Below, one piece after another: positions 35,710 through 44,249 of a DNA stretch of 64,000 nt. Both the position numbers and the translations under genes were made by a program. The notes under the pieces are model-generated. The model made no database searches. It saw nothing but the letters and a program-made list of their open reading frames with translations, and was not told the DNA's origin. Origin of the DNA: an uncultured Lachnospiraceae bacterium (GTDB lineage: Bacteria > Bacillota > Clostridia > Lachnospirales > Lachnospiraceae); the NCBI GenBank assembly GCA_947367855.1, contig CANBFE010000008.1:57182-121181 (forward strand), read 5' to 3'. The stretch's first letter is position 1. Each line of letters opens with the position of its first letter.

Positions 35710-36741
35710 TCAGCCTACGATGCCCGCATTGCTTGCGCTCTCCACAAAGCGCTTCTGAATAAACATATACAGCACAATCAGCGGCAGGATAACCAACAGT
35801 GAAGAGGCCGTCAATATGGATGCCTGATACAGTATATTCGTATGCTCGAAGTAGAAATCTCCCGGAACGTTTTTGTGAATTGCCCACAGGGCATTGTCCA
35901 TTCCTGCGGAAGAAGAGTTCAGCTTCACCATCAGATTCAGTTTATTTGCCACAAACAGATTCGTATAATAGGTATCATTCCAGTTCCACACAAAGCTCAG
36001 CACGCCCACGGTGATAATGCCGGGAACAGCGTTGGGCAGGATAATCTTGAACAATGTGCCCAGGAAACTACAGCCGTCCATGTGCGCCGCTTCCTCCAGC
36101 TCCCTGGGAAGTCCCCTGAAAAACTGACGGAAGATGAAGATATACAGGCCGCCCTTTAAGCCCATGCCGAAGAAATCCAGCATATACAGCGCAACGGGAT
36201 TGCCCAGCAGGTTGATGCTGGAGCCTGTGATCAGCTTGATAATGCCGAAGATGTCAAAGTTCCTGAAGAAAAGGTACTGGGGCAGCATCAAAACCGACGG
36301 CGGCACCACGATGGTCAAAATCACCACGGCAAACAGCTTCTGAAGCTTCTTCGATCGGAGTCTTGCAAAGGAATAGCCCGTTATGGCCGCAGACAGAATC
36401 TGCAGCAGCACCTGCAGCGCCGTAGTCGCCAGGGTATACGCCAGCGACGCGGGATAATCCAGCAGATGAAACGCCACAAACAGGTGCTCAATGGAAAAAG
36501 CTGAAGGAACCCATGTGGAAACCGGACTGCCCACTTCCTCCGGCGACATAAAAGATTTGGATATCATCTGCAGTATGGGCATCAGAATAATAAACCCTAT
36601 GCTCAGAATCAGTGCATACCGCAGAATGGACATCAAAATATGTCCTCCCTTGCGCCGGAACCAGAAAACCCATTCATTCGCCGTTTTGGGCAGTCGTCTG
36701 CCTTTTGCCCGGGCAGAAGGCCTGGTCTTGGATTTAGTCAT
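35710..36741 (-). CDS. CUT1 sugar ABC permease, MalG-like (second pair)
   Basis: A 343-residue membrane protein with six predicted helices and the MalG-type EAA loop EEAAHMDGCSFLGTLFKIILPNAVPG near residue 230. The N-terminal 30 residues are basic. Its start overlaps the MalF-like partner's stop by eight bases (ATAATGA). It forms the channel together with that partner. Together they are the second of two complete permease pairs in this operon. No ATPase lies nearby, so a shared MsmX-type ATPase is expected. Confidence 0.9.
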   Translation of the reverse strand: MTKSKTRPSARAKGRRLPKTANEWVFWFRRKGGHILMSILRYALILSIGFIILMPILQMISKSFMSPEEVGSPVSTWVPSAFSIEHLFVAFHLLDYPASLAYTLATTALQVLLQILSAAITGYSFARLRSKKLQKLFAVVILTIVVPPSVLMLPQYLFFRNFDIFGIIKLITGSSINLLGNPVALYMLDFFGMGLKGGLYIFIFRQFFRGLPRELEEAAHMDGCSFLGTLFKIILPNAVPGIITVGVLSFVWNWNDTYYTNLFVANKLNLMVKLNSSSAGMDNALWAIHKNVPGDFYFEHTNILYQASILTASSLLVILPLIVLYMFIQKRFVESASNAGIVG

Positions 36742-37639
36742 TATAGAACACCACCTTTCCCAGAATCAAGGAAACAACACCTACCACTGCCAACGTCAGT
36801 AGCAGGAAGGAAACACTCATTGCCGCGCTGTAGCCGTACTGCGCGCTGCCGAATGCAGTCGTCTGAATCGTTTCAATCAGCTTTGTCCGCATCAGATTAT
36901 CGGTCAGCGTATAAATCACATTGGTCAGCACCAGGGGCGATACGGTGGGCAGCGTAACCTTCCAGAAAGTTTCGTAAGCCGTCGCTCCTTCCATCTTCGC
37001 CACCTCATACATGCTGGGGCTGACGGACTGCAGACCCGCCAGGAAAATCAAAATCTGCACGCCGCTGAGCTTGATGGTCTCAAACACATTGGAGATAACG
37101 CCCAGAAGAGCGGCAATCACTTCCGTGGGCAGGCCCACGCCGTCAATCAGAAAATTCACCAGCATCATGGCGCCGCTCAGGGACTGTGAGGCCGCTCCCG
37201 CCCCGCTCTCCTCTAAAGTTACGCCAACCAGCTCCACGTTGATCAGATCCGTCGCCAGCACGATTGGCAGGAAAAACAGTACCCTTGCCGCTCCCCGGAA
37301 CTTAAATTTCCCGTTCAGAAGCACGGCCGCGAACAAAGAGAAGAAAATGATCAGCACCGTATTGGGCAGCGCATTGGAAAAGGTAAGAATCAAATCCTGG
37401 TAAAACGTGGCATGTTCCCGCAATACATACTTAAAGTTCTGCAGTCCCACCCAGGTCTGGTCCAATCCCCCAAGTGTCACCTGGATGTCATTCAGGCTGT
37501 AGATCACTACCTCAACCAACGGTTTCACGAAGAAGAATACCACGCCAATCAACCAGGGCGTCATCATCAAAAGCGCCCATCTGTCCTGCCTGCGGTAAAA
37601 GTCGGAGGTTTTTTTCCGTTTCTTTTTTGTCTCCTGCAT
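36734..37639 (-). CDS. CUT1 sugar ABC permease, MalF-like (second pair)
   Basis: A 301-residue permease: a basic N-terminus (KKKRKKTSDFYRRQDRW), helix 1 (ALLMMTPWLIGVVFFFVKPLVEVVIYS), WVGLQNFKYVL characteristic of MalF-like subunits, and the EAA loop EVAKMEGATAYETFWKVTLPTVSP. The ATG follows GGGGGTG, 13 bases after the DUF5696-type gene. The ligand is unknown. Confidence 0.9.
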   Translation of the reverse strand: MQETKKKRKKTSDFYRRQDRWALLMMTPWLIGVVFFFVKPLVEVVIYSLNDIQVTLGGLDQTWVGLQNFKYVLREHATFYQDLILTFSNALPNTVLIIFFSLFAAVLLNGKFKFRGAARVLFFLPIVLATDLINVELVGVTLEESGAGAASQSLSGAMMLVNFLIDGVGLPTEVIAALLGVISNVFETIKLSGVQILIFLAGLQSVSPSMYEVAKMEGATAYETFWKVTLPTVSPLVLTNVIYTLTDNLMRTKLIETIQTTAFGSAQYGYSAAMSVSFLLLTLAVVGVVSLILGKVVFYND

Positions 37640-37652
37640 ATTCTTTCACCCC

Positions 37653-40160
37653 CTATTCTACAACCAGGTAGCTGCGTCCCGCCACCTCTTTGCCGTCGGC
37701 AGATACCGTCTTATCTCCGTAGTTCACATACACGGTAAGGCCGTTCTCATAAGTTACCTTCACCAGTTTCTCGGCAATGGTCTCGTGCAGCGCGATATTG
37801 CTGTCCGCCACCTTGCCGGCGAATGCCGCGTATTCATTGTAAACCTGGGCAATACGCTCGGCCCATTCTCCGTAATTGATGGAATAGTAATCCGCATACA
37901 GCGCATACCGCAGATCTCCCATCTGCGCCTCCATCACATAAAATTTGGGATTGCTGCGGGTCTCAATACATTTCAGCAGTAATTCCGACGTATCCTTCTG
38001 GGTCTGATAATTCAGAGGCTCTGTAGAGTAGGAAGCGCATCCGTCCAACACCAGCTGCAGAAACGGTATATCATAATCAAAAACGGTATACTCCGTGCTT
38101 CTGGTAGGCATATCGCTCATTTTCCGCACGCCCTTCCATGCATATTGGTAGGGGGCCTTCATCACCAGATCGAAACTCTGCTCCAGGATATCCATGGATT
38201 CCGCCACTTTATCCAATGCGTTTTCACGGTTCACGGGAGCTTTGTCATTGTAGTCGCCGATCAGCTCAACACCCATATCCGTCACTGTCACGCCCTTGAC
38301 GTCCAGCTTGCTCAGCCCCTTCACCGCCTTCTGCGTATAATTCGCCAGATGGGACGGTGAAAGCAGATAAGGCGACCAGATCATGCTGAACCTGGAGGTA
38401 AAGCTTGCCATCGCTATCTCCGTATGCCACGCATACTGATTGCTCAGATACCTGCTGCCGTATTTCTTGGCATAATTTTTGGCGCTGTTCTTCTGAAACA
38501 GGTCAAAGGAAGGGTAGATATACTGCATGGCTACATCCGGGTACAGCCCGTACCCCAGGCTCTCCGCCTTCTCTGCCAGGGCGTTGAAGCTCTTTTTGCC
38601 GCCCTGCTCGCCCTCCAGCTTAACCTTGCTTAAGTTTTCATGTCTCTGTCCGCCGTCCAGCCAACCGTCCAGCTGAATTACGGCGTCGTTCACTCCGCGG
38701 CCGCTCAAATCCTCCAAAATACCCGCCGCTTCCTTAAAGGAAGTGAGACTTTTAACCCCTCTGTAGGGAAAACCAAGGAAAGTCTTGGCTTCCAACGTGG
38801 AGCCCAACAGCTCCAGATAAAGCTCCGCGCCCCGGTCCTCCAGAACGCTTAAGACGTTTTTGTCCGTCAGGTACTGCCTGTAAAGATGGGCCAGCCCCGT
38901 ATAATTCGTCTCCTCCGCATCTGTAATCATCTTATAGCGGACGGCAAGGTCTCCCGTAATGGGATCCTGCACGCAGCGGTTCACCATGACGCCGGAGCTG
39001 ATGGTACTGGCCACATTCTCCTTCTCCGTCAGATAAAAGGTGAACCATGCTGTGTTGTAATTGTCCGTTTTGCCGGAAATCCTGGCATTGATCTCCGCCG
39101 CCCCCTGACCGTCTTCCACGATGGCGAGCAGGGCATAGTCCTCATACACCGCGCCTATGACAGGCATCATGGCAGAGTAATCCGCCGCAGGCACCGGCTC
39201 CGTATTCAGAAGCACATCGCCCCCGTATACCCGGGTGTTATAATCTGTCGCGAAGACCTTGCCGTTATTGAAATTGATCACCGCGCCCGCCCCGTCCGGC
39301 ATCACATAATACCCCTTTTCTTCCAGTCCTGCCGACAGGAAATAGGGAAGCAGGGTAACCGAATAGAGGATGACATCCTCGTTGTTTGTCGTCAGCTCCT
39401 CCAGGGGCATGCGCACCACCAGATCGCCTCCGTCAAGCGTATATTCCAGGGAACCCCGGATCTCCAGATTGCTCCACTCGCTCTCATACCCGCTTTCCGC
39501 GTTGTCCGCCTCCAGATCCTCCTCCGTATACTGGCCTACTTCATAGAATAACTTATAAATCGCGCGGATCGTGGACTGAAGCTCTCCTCCGTCCCTGGTA
39601 CGGGTATACACTCCGTCGTACAGGCGGTAAAAATCCGACATCCATTCACGCTCCTTCACCGAGAGGTAGTCCAACACCAGCGAAGTCATCCGCTCCTCGG
39701 AAATATACTTGGGCACACAGTCCAGAGAAAGCTTATCCTCCTTCAGCGTATACGCAATCTTTATTCCGTTCTCTACCTCGGTGAACTCCATCTGGCCCGG
39801 CTCCACCGCCATGGTATAGTTGGCCTGGGACAGCGTGTTTGCCGCTTTGATATCCTTATAATAAGAAATGATAAAATCTGATTTCTGGTTTGCCTTGATA
39901 TTGGCATTGCCGCTGTCGCCGTCCATGATCTTGGTCTTTACCGCGGCGCCGCTGCTTTTGTCCACCAGACATAGCAGCGCATCCTCTCTGTTCAGATAAA
40001 GCTCCGCCTGGTCAGTCTGCGCCACTAGCTCCATGCCGGCGGTATCTTCCTTCGGCGATTCCACTGTATAAGCAAGTGCCTTTATCGGAGTCAGCACTTC
40101 TGCTGCAAGGAACAACAGGGCAAACAATAATGCTGTTTTCTTTTGCCATAATCTTCTCAT
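37653..40160 (-). CDS. DUF5696-type secreted/cell-surface protein, 835 aa
   Basis: A signal peptide (LLFALLFLAAEVLTPIKALA) is followed by a large extracytoplasmic region. The part up to ~330 looks beta-rich (AGMELVAQTDQAELYLNREDALLCLVDKSSG, then GYYVMPDGAGAVINFNNG). Residues ~440-740 look like an (alpha/beta) barrel of glycosidase-like type (NDAVIQLDGWLDGG, GYGLYPDVAMQYIYP, GVTVTDMGVELIGDYN). I recall this architecture as DUF5696, whose function I cannot state. It lies between the YIP1-like gene and the second permease pair. A role in handling the imported glycan on the surface is an inference. Confidence 0.72.
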   Translation of the reverse strand: MRRLWQKKTALLFALLFLAAEVLTPIKALAYTVESPKEDTAGMELVAQTDQAELYLNREDALLCLVDKSSGAAVKTKIMDGDSGNANIKANQKSDFIISYYKDIKAANTLSQANYTMAVEPGQMEFTEVENGIKIAYTLKEDKLSLDCVPKYISEERMTSLVLDYLSVKEREWMSDFYRLYDGVYTRTRDGGELQSTIRAIYKLFYEVGQYTEEDLEADNAESGYESEWSNLEIRGSLEYTLDGGDLVVRMPLEELTTNNEDVILYSVTLLPYFLSAGLEEKGYYVMPDGAGAVINFNNGKVFATDYNTRVYGGDVLLNTEPVPAADYSAMMPVIGAVYEDYALLAIVEDGQGAAEINARISGKTDNYNTAWFTFYLTEKENVASTISSGVMVNRCVQDPITGDLAVRYKMITDAEETNYTGLAHLYRQYLTDKNVLSVLEDRGAELYLELLGSTLEAKTFLGFPYRGVKSLTSFKEAAGILEDLSGRGVNDAVIQLDGWLDGGQRHENLSKVKLEGEQGGKKSFNALAEKAESLGYGLYPDVAMQYIYPSFDLFQKNSAKNYAKKYGSRYLSNQYAWHTEIAMASFTSRFSMIWSPYLLSPSHLANYTQKAVKGLSKLDVKGVTVTDMGVELIGDYNDKAPVNRENALDKVAESMDILEQSFDLVMKAPYQYAWKGVRKMSDMPTRSTEYTVFDYDIPFLQLVLDGCASYSTEPLNYQTQKDTSELLLKCIETRSNPKFYVMEAQMGDLRYALYADYYSINYGEWAERIAQVYNEYAAFAGKVADSNIALHETIAEKLVKVTYENGLTVYVNYGDKTVSADGKEVAGRSYLVVE

Positions 40161-40241
40161 TCTCTTGCTTGCGTCCTTTCTTTTACTAATTAACTACGCA
40201 TCCGTGTGCGGCATGTCAGCACACCAGTACCCCCTTGTGTA

Positions 40242-40910
40242 CTAGAAATAATGCAGCACAATCTCCTCCCACACGGTTGACAGAAATGCCCCCAGCTCGC
40301 TGACCATCATCACCAACAGAAGGATAATGAAGATAATGATCACCAACGCGATTATAGTCAGCACCACGGAGGCAATTCCCTGGAAAAAACCGAAACCATG
40401 CACCGAGACAAGTCCGATAAAGCCATAAAAAAGCGTACACACCAATCCCAGCGCCAGACAGAAATTCAGCAGCGCCGCTTCGTTCAGCGACAGCACATGG
40501 GACAGCGCCAGATACAGCGCGCTCAGCCATATATAAGGATACTGCGCGTACATGGCGACCATGAAAATTTCCCTGGCGCTGCCGCTTCCGTTGGTCAGAA
40601 CGGATACAGACCAGTTTGCCGCCACCAACAGCACCGTCTGTGCAAGCGCTCCCATCATCACCATCCAGATGTTCATGTAACGGGGTTCCACTTCCACAAA
40701 CACGGCTCCCGTATAGGACTGACGCATTATGCTCAAAAGCATCAGCATCAGCATAAAGACAACGCAGGCCGGCACGCTTCCTCTCCCCTCATATTTGATA
40801 TCACTGAAAGCCTTGAAGGGCTTGCCCATCATATACAGCGGGAACCGAATGCCTTCCTCCACCACGCGGTCCAACCATTTCTTCAGATCAAAACTGCTAG
40901 CCTTTTGCAT
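40242..40910 (-). CDS. YIP1-family-like membrane protein
   Basis: The 222-residue protein has about five hydrophobic segments and an N-terminal FPLYMMGKPFKAFSDIKYEGRGS segment like bacterial YIP1-family proteins. The last ~35 residues form a very long hydrophobic stretch (VVLTIIALVIIIFIILLLVMM). Its start lies inside the propeller/TPR gene (14-base overlap), so the two are coupled. Members with this company occur in sugar-transport operons, but the role is unknown. Confidence 0.72.
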   Translation of the reverse strand: MQKASSFDLKKWLDRVVEEGIRFPLYMMGKPFKAFSDIKYEGRGSVPACVVFMLMLMLLSIMRQSYTGAVFVEVEPRYMNIWMVMMGALAQTVLLVAANWSVSVLTNGSGSAREIFMVAMYAQYPYIWLSALYLALSHVLSLNEAALLNFCLALGLVCTLFYGFIGLVSVHGFGFFQGIASVVLTIIALVIIIFIILLLVMMVSELGAFLSTVWEEIVLHYF

Positions 40911-42366
40911 AAGCGTCCCCTCCTTTACGGCCTTTCCTTACATGCCGGACCGCCTTGACAGCCACAATCAGGACCACCAGAACCGCCACCGCCCCAGGTG
41001 CATAGGCGCGGACTATCTCTTCTCTGGTCTTCTCAAACGCCATGGAATAGTAATCGGTCCGGTAAATCTGCCCCAGGATCTCCTGAGATTCCTTATAGCG
41101 TCCTTCCCAGTAAAGCTCCCTGCCGATGGCATCCTTCGCCACGCTGCAGTTGCTGTTCATCTCCAGGGCCTTCTGCCACTCAACGACCGCGTTCTCCCTG
41201 TCGCCTTCCGTCTCAAGCCTGACCGCCTCAATAATGGCCCCGGCATAATTGGTAGGCTTCATTACAGTGATTGACTGGGCAAGCTTGTCCGCAACCAACA
41301 CTCTGCTGCTGTCTCCCAGCCAGCGGACGCTCACCGGATTTCTGAAGCATCCGTCCTTGTCTCCGCTGCCGCCGAATACAAAGAGTACATTGGATGCTCC
41401 GTCGTAAGTGAAGATTCTGTTTCTGGTCCTGTCCAGCACCATGTACATTCCGTACTCGTTGCAGTCAATGTAGGACAAATTGGAAGGGCCGGACTCGGAC
41501 GTAACCCTCTGCGCTATAGCATAACCCCAGTCTCCCATGGGGTGCTCTCCCTGCCAGTCCTCCGGCATGATATCCTTTCCGTTTACATTCAGCAGACGAA
41601 TGGGGTTTTCCACCTCCGACGACCGGATTGTGGTATAAATAAATCCCTTCTCATTGATGGTCATGGAGGAATACTCCGTGGGCAGAATCAGCGCCTGCTT
41701 GCTCAGCTGCTCTTCCGTGGCAATCATCCGGAAGAAAACCTCAAGGGGAGATATGGATACCGTGGTAGAGCCGAAATAACGCTGGAATTTATTGTCGGAA
41801 TTGACTTCCAGAATTCCTTCATAAATACCGGACGCGATAATATACATACGGTCCAGACTGTCCACCACAATCTGGGAGGGCTTGTAGGCCACCGTGATGT
41901 CCAGTCCCTCCGGCTGCCCGTAATTGTGCAGAAGTTTATAATTCCTGTCAAAAATCAGCACATGACCGGCGTTTGGCTCACAGACATACAACTCTCCCTC
42001 ATCCGTGACAAAGAGACCCTGGGGAGCGTTAATTTTAACGGTATTCCCGTTCTCGTCCTCATACTCGGAGAGAATATGCTTTACCTTGAAATCATAATCC
42101 AACACCAAAACGGCGTTCAGCGTCGCCACATAGATGGAATCCTCTGTCACAAACATGGATTCCAGTTCGTTCAGATTCTCCACGCCCTCCAAATCGACAG
42201 CATGATAAACTTTCTCCACCTCATAGGCGACAGGCGCCTTCCTGTAAGGGCCTCCGGAACCGAAACAGTAGTTTGCGGTCCCTTCCGCCGAAACGGTTAA
42301 GGGCGTCGCCAGCATCATCAGCCCCGCCAGCACATAGAAAAGACATTTTTTCATTTTTTCTCTCAT
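40897..42366 (-). CDS. Secreted NHL-type beta-propeller/TPR protein with C-terminal membrane anchor
   Basis: After a signal peptide (CLFYVLAGLMMLATPLTVSA) there are repeated propeller-like units from about 60 to 370 (INAPQGLFVTDEGELYVCEPNAGHVLIFD, FRNPVSVRWLGDSSRVLVADKLAQSITV). A TPR-like helical region follows (AVRLETEGDRENAVVEWQKALEMNSNCSVA, LYWEGRYKESQEILGQIY), then one membrane helix (AVAVLVVLIVAVKAV) and a short basic tail. The chosen ATG at 42366 follows AAGGGAGG; a GTG two codons earlier is possible. It probably displays a sensor or scaffold outside the membrane and is coupled to the YIP1-like gene. No enzyme motif is seen. Confidence 0.75.
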   Translation of the reverse strand: MREKMKKCLFYVLAGLMMLATPLTVSAEGTANYCFGSGGPYRKAPVAYEVEKVYHAVDLEGVENLNELESMFVTEDSIYVATLNAVLVLDYDFKVKHILSEYEDENGNTVKINAPQGLFVTDEGELYVCEPNAGHVLIFDRNYKLLHNYGQPEGLDITVAYKPSQIVVDSLDRMYIIASGIYEGILEVNSDNKFQRYFGSTTVSISPLEVFFRMIATEEQLSKQALILPTEYSSMTINEKGFIYTTIRSSEVENPIRLLNVNGKDIMPEDWQGEHPMGDWGYAIAQRVTSESGPSNLSYIDCNEYGMYMVLDRTRNRIFTYDGASNVLFVFGGSGDKDGCFRNPVSVRWLGDSSRVLVADKLAQSITVMKPTNYAGAIIEAVRLETEGDRENAVVEWQKALEMNSNCSVAKDAIGRELYWEGRYKESQEILGQIYRTDYYSMAFEKTREEIVRAYAPGAVAVLVVLIVAVKAVRHVRKGRKGGDAYAKG

Positions 42367-42378
42367 AATCACCCTCCC

Positions 42379-43290
42379 TTAATCCTTCATACCGGAGGTA
42401 GCCATTGTTTCCATAACATTGCTCTGGGTGACCACAAAGATCAGCACCGGGATAAAGAACGAAAGCAAAGAGGCCGCAGATGCCATTCCCTGTCTTGCGA
42501 TACCGGTTGACGCGATACGGGAGAGCATATAACTCAGCGGTTTAATGTTCTCCGTGTACAGCACGCTGCCTCCCGTATTGCCCCAGAGTCCCTGGAAAGT
42601 AAAGATAAACACTGTCATCAGCGCCGGCTTTACCACAGGCATAATAATCGAAACCAGTGTCCGGAAATAGCTTGCTCCGTCGATTTTAGCCGCTTCGATC
42701 AGGGAATCCGGCAGCATTTCCATAAAGTTCTGCATCAGATACAGTCCCAGTGTGGAAGCGAACGACGGCAGGATAATGGCCCACAGGCTGTCTACCAGTC
42801 CAAGTTTCGTCAGAATCAGGTAGTTGGGCACCGCCGTTACCGCCCCGGAGAACATCAGCGCATACACTACCATGCTGCTCATCAGCTTCTTTCCCCTGAA
42901 TTCGGACTTTGCCAGAGGAAACGCGGCCATGGCGGAGAGCAGGATCTGCCCCAGACACCCCAGTATCACCAGAACGCCCGTATTGTACAGATATCTGGTA
43001 AAAGGCACCAGGGACTCACTGGCATACACCAGCAAATCCTTAAAATTCTGCCCCGTAGGGTTCTGCGGCAGAACGGTGGGCGGATAACGGTACAGTTCAC
43101 GCATGGGCTTAAATGCATTACCCACCATGAATGCTACCGGAAATACGGCGAATATGGCAAATGCCAGTATAAATAAAAGTAAAAATGCTGTTCCTCCCAC
43201 GCTGCGGTTGCTGCGGCCCTTGGTAATATAACGCACAAAGGCTTTCCGGAAACCGCCGGTGGATCTGATACGTCCAAACCATTTTATCAT
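42379..43290 (-). CDS. CUT1 sugar ABC permease, MalG-like (first pair)
   Basis: A 303-residue permease with an N-terminal basic segment (KAFVRYITKGRSNRS), helix 1 (FLLLFILAFAIFAVFPVAFMV), the MalG-type phrase MRELYRYPPTVLPQNPTGQNF, and the EAA loop EAAKIDGASYFRTLVSIIMPVVKP. It begins one base after the MalF-like gene ends and pairs with it. The following gene is the propeller/TPR protein. Confidence 0.92.
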   Translation of the reverse strand: MIKWFGRIRSTGGFRKAFVRYITKGRSNRSVGGTAFLLLFILAFAIFAVFPVAFMVGNAFKPMRELYRYPPTVLPQNPTGQNFKDLLVYASESLVPFTRYLYNTGVLVILGCLGQILLSAMAAFPLAKSEFRGKKLMSSMVVYALMFSGAVTAVPNYLILTKLGLVDSLWAIILPSFASTLGLYLMQNFMEMLPDSLIEAAKIDGASYFRTLVSIIMPVVKPALMTVFIFTFQGLWGNTGGSVLYTENIKPLSYMLSRIASTGIARQGMASAASLLSFFIPVLIFVVTQSNVMETMATSGMKD

Positions 43291-43291
43291 A

Positions 43292-44209
43292 TTAAGTTCC
43301 CACCTTTCGCAGAACTTTCTGAATCAGCCTGTTGCAGCCCACCATCAGGACAAAGAGCACCACCGCAATGGCGGAGGCATACCCCATCTCCAGTCTGGTG
43401 GTACCGTAATCCGTCAGGTGATCCACGATACTGTGCGTCGCATAACCTGTACTGGGAAACCCTGTCAGGGCGGACCCGCTGATGGAGAACGCGCCGGTGA
43501 TTGCCATGATTGCGCCGAACAGAAGCACGGGCTTCATGGAAGGCAGGACAATGTACCACAGCTCCTGCCACCGGTTGGTGATTCCGTCCACCATCCCCGC
43601 CTCCTGAAGGGAGCGGTCCACGCCCTGCAGACCGGCGATAAAGCTCAGGAATCCCACACCGAAGCTCATCCACAGCTGCACTACCAGAATGATTGTCATC
43701 ATGTATTTTGCGTCGTGAAGCCAGAGAATCGCGCCGTCCGTTATCCCCATGCTCATCAGTCTCGCATTGGCAAATCCGGTGGAATCATCTGCGAAAATCA
43801 AAGTCCAGATCACATAGGCATTGCCCGCAAGGGAAGGCCCGTACAGGATCACGGTCATAATTACCCTCAGCTTGTCGGGAAGCTCACAGAGCATCCAGGC
43901 CATGGTAAAGGAAAGCATATAACCCACCGGCCCCACGATTACGGCCATGACAAAGGTATTCTGCAGCGCCTTCAGAAACAGGCTGTCATTCAAAAACAGA
44001 TCAATATAGTTATCCAGTCCCACAAACCCCGGCGATTGTATTACATTGTAATCCGTAAAGCTCATCACTACGGAAAATAGTACCGGAGCCACAACGAACA
44101 CAATGAAGAACAGACTAAAGGGCAGTATCATCAGATAAACTTCCTTCTTTGTTCGCAGCTCGGTGAGAAGCGGGACTTTTTTGCTTACCGGTTTTCCTCT
44201 ATTATTCAT
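43292..44209 (-). CDS. CUT1 sugar ABC permease, MalF-like (first pair)
   Basis: The start MNNRGKPVSKK at 44209 has GGAG seven bases upstream; the frame is open to 44299 but that would run into the preceding gene and is not family-like. The 305-residue protein has helix 1 (YLMILPFSLFFIVFVVAPVLFSVVMS), FVGLDNYIDLF, and the EAA-type loop QEAGMVDGITNRWQELWYIVLP. It lies 40 bases after the CBM-fused binding protein and with it forms the first transporter of this operon. Confidence 0.92.
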   Translation of the reverse strand: MNNRGKPVSKKVPLLTELRTKKEVYLMILPFSLFFIVFVVAPVLFSVVMSFTDYNVIQSPGFVGLDNYIDLFLNDSLFLKALQNTFVMAVIVGPVGYMLSFTMAWMLCELPDKLRVIMTVILYGPSLAGNAYVIWTLIFADDSTGFANARLMSMGITDGAILWLHDAKYMMTIILVVQLWMSFGVGFLSFIAGLQGVDRSLQEAGMVDGITNRWQELWYIVLPSMKPVLLFGAIMAITGAFSISGSALTGFPSTGYATHSIVDHLTDYGTTRLEMGYASAIAVVLFVLMVGCNRLIQKVLRKVGT

Positions 44210-44249
44210 AATACCACTCCGTTTCCAAACCATCTTTCTCTGTTCAATA

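Noticed and set aside
40897..42366. Gluconolactonase/SMP-30 enzyme call for the propeller protein
   Set aside because: The repeats are propeller-like but no metal-site pattern of that enzyme family was seen, and a TPR region and membrane anchor follow.
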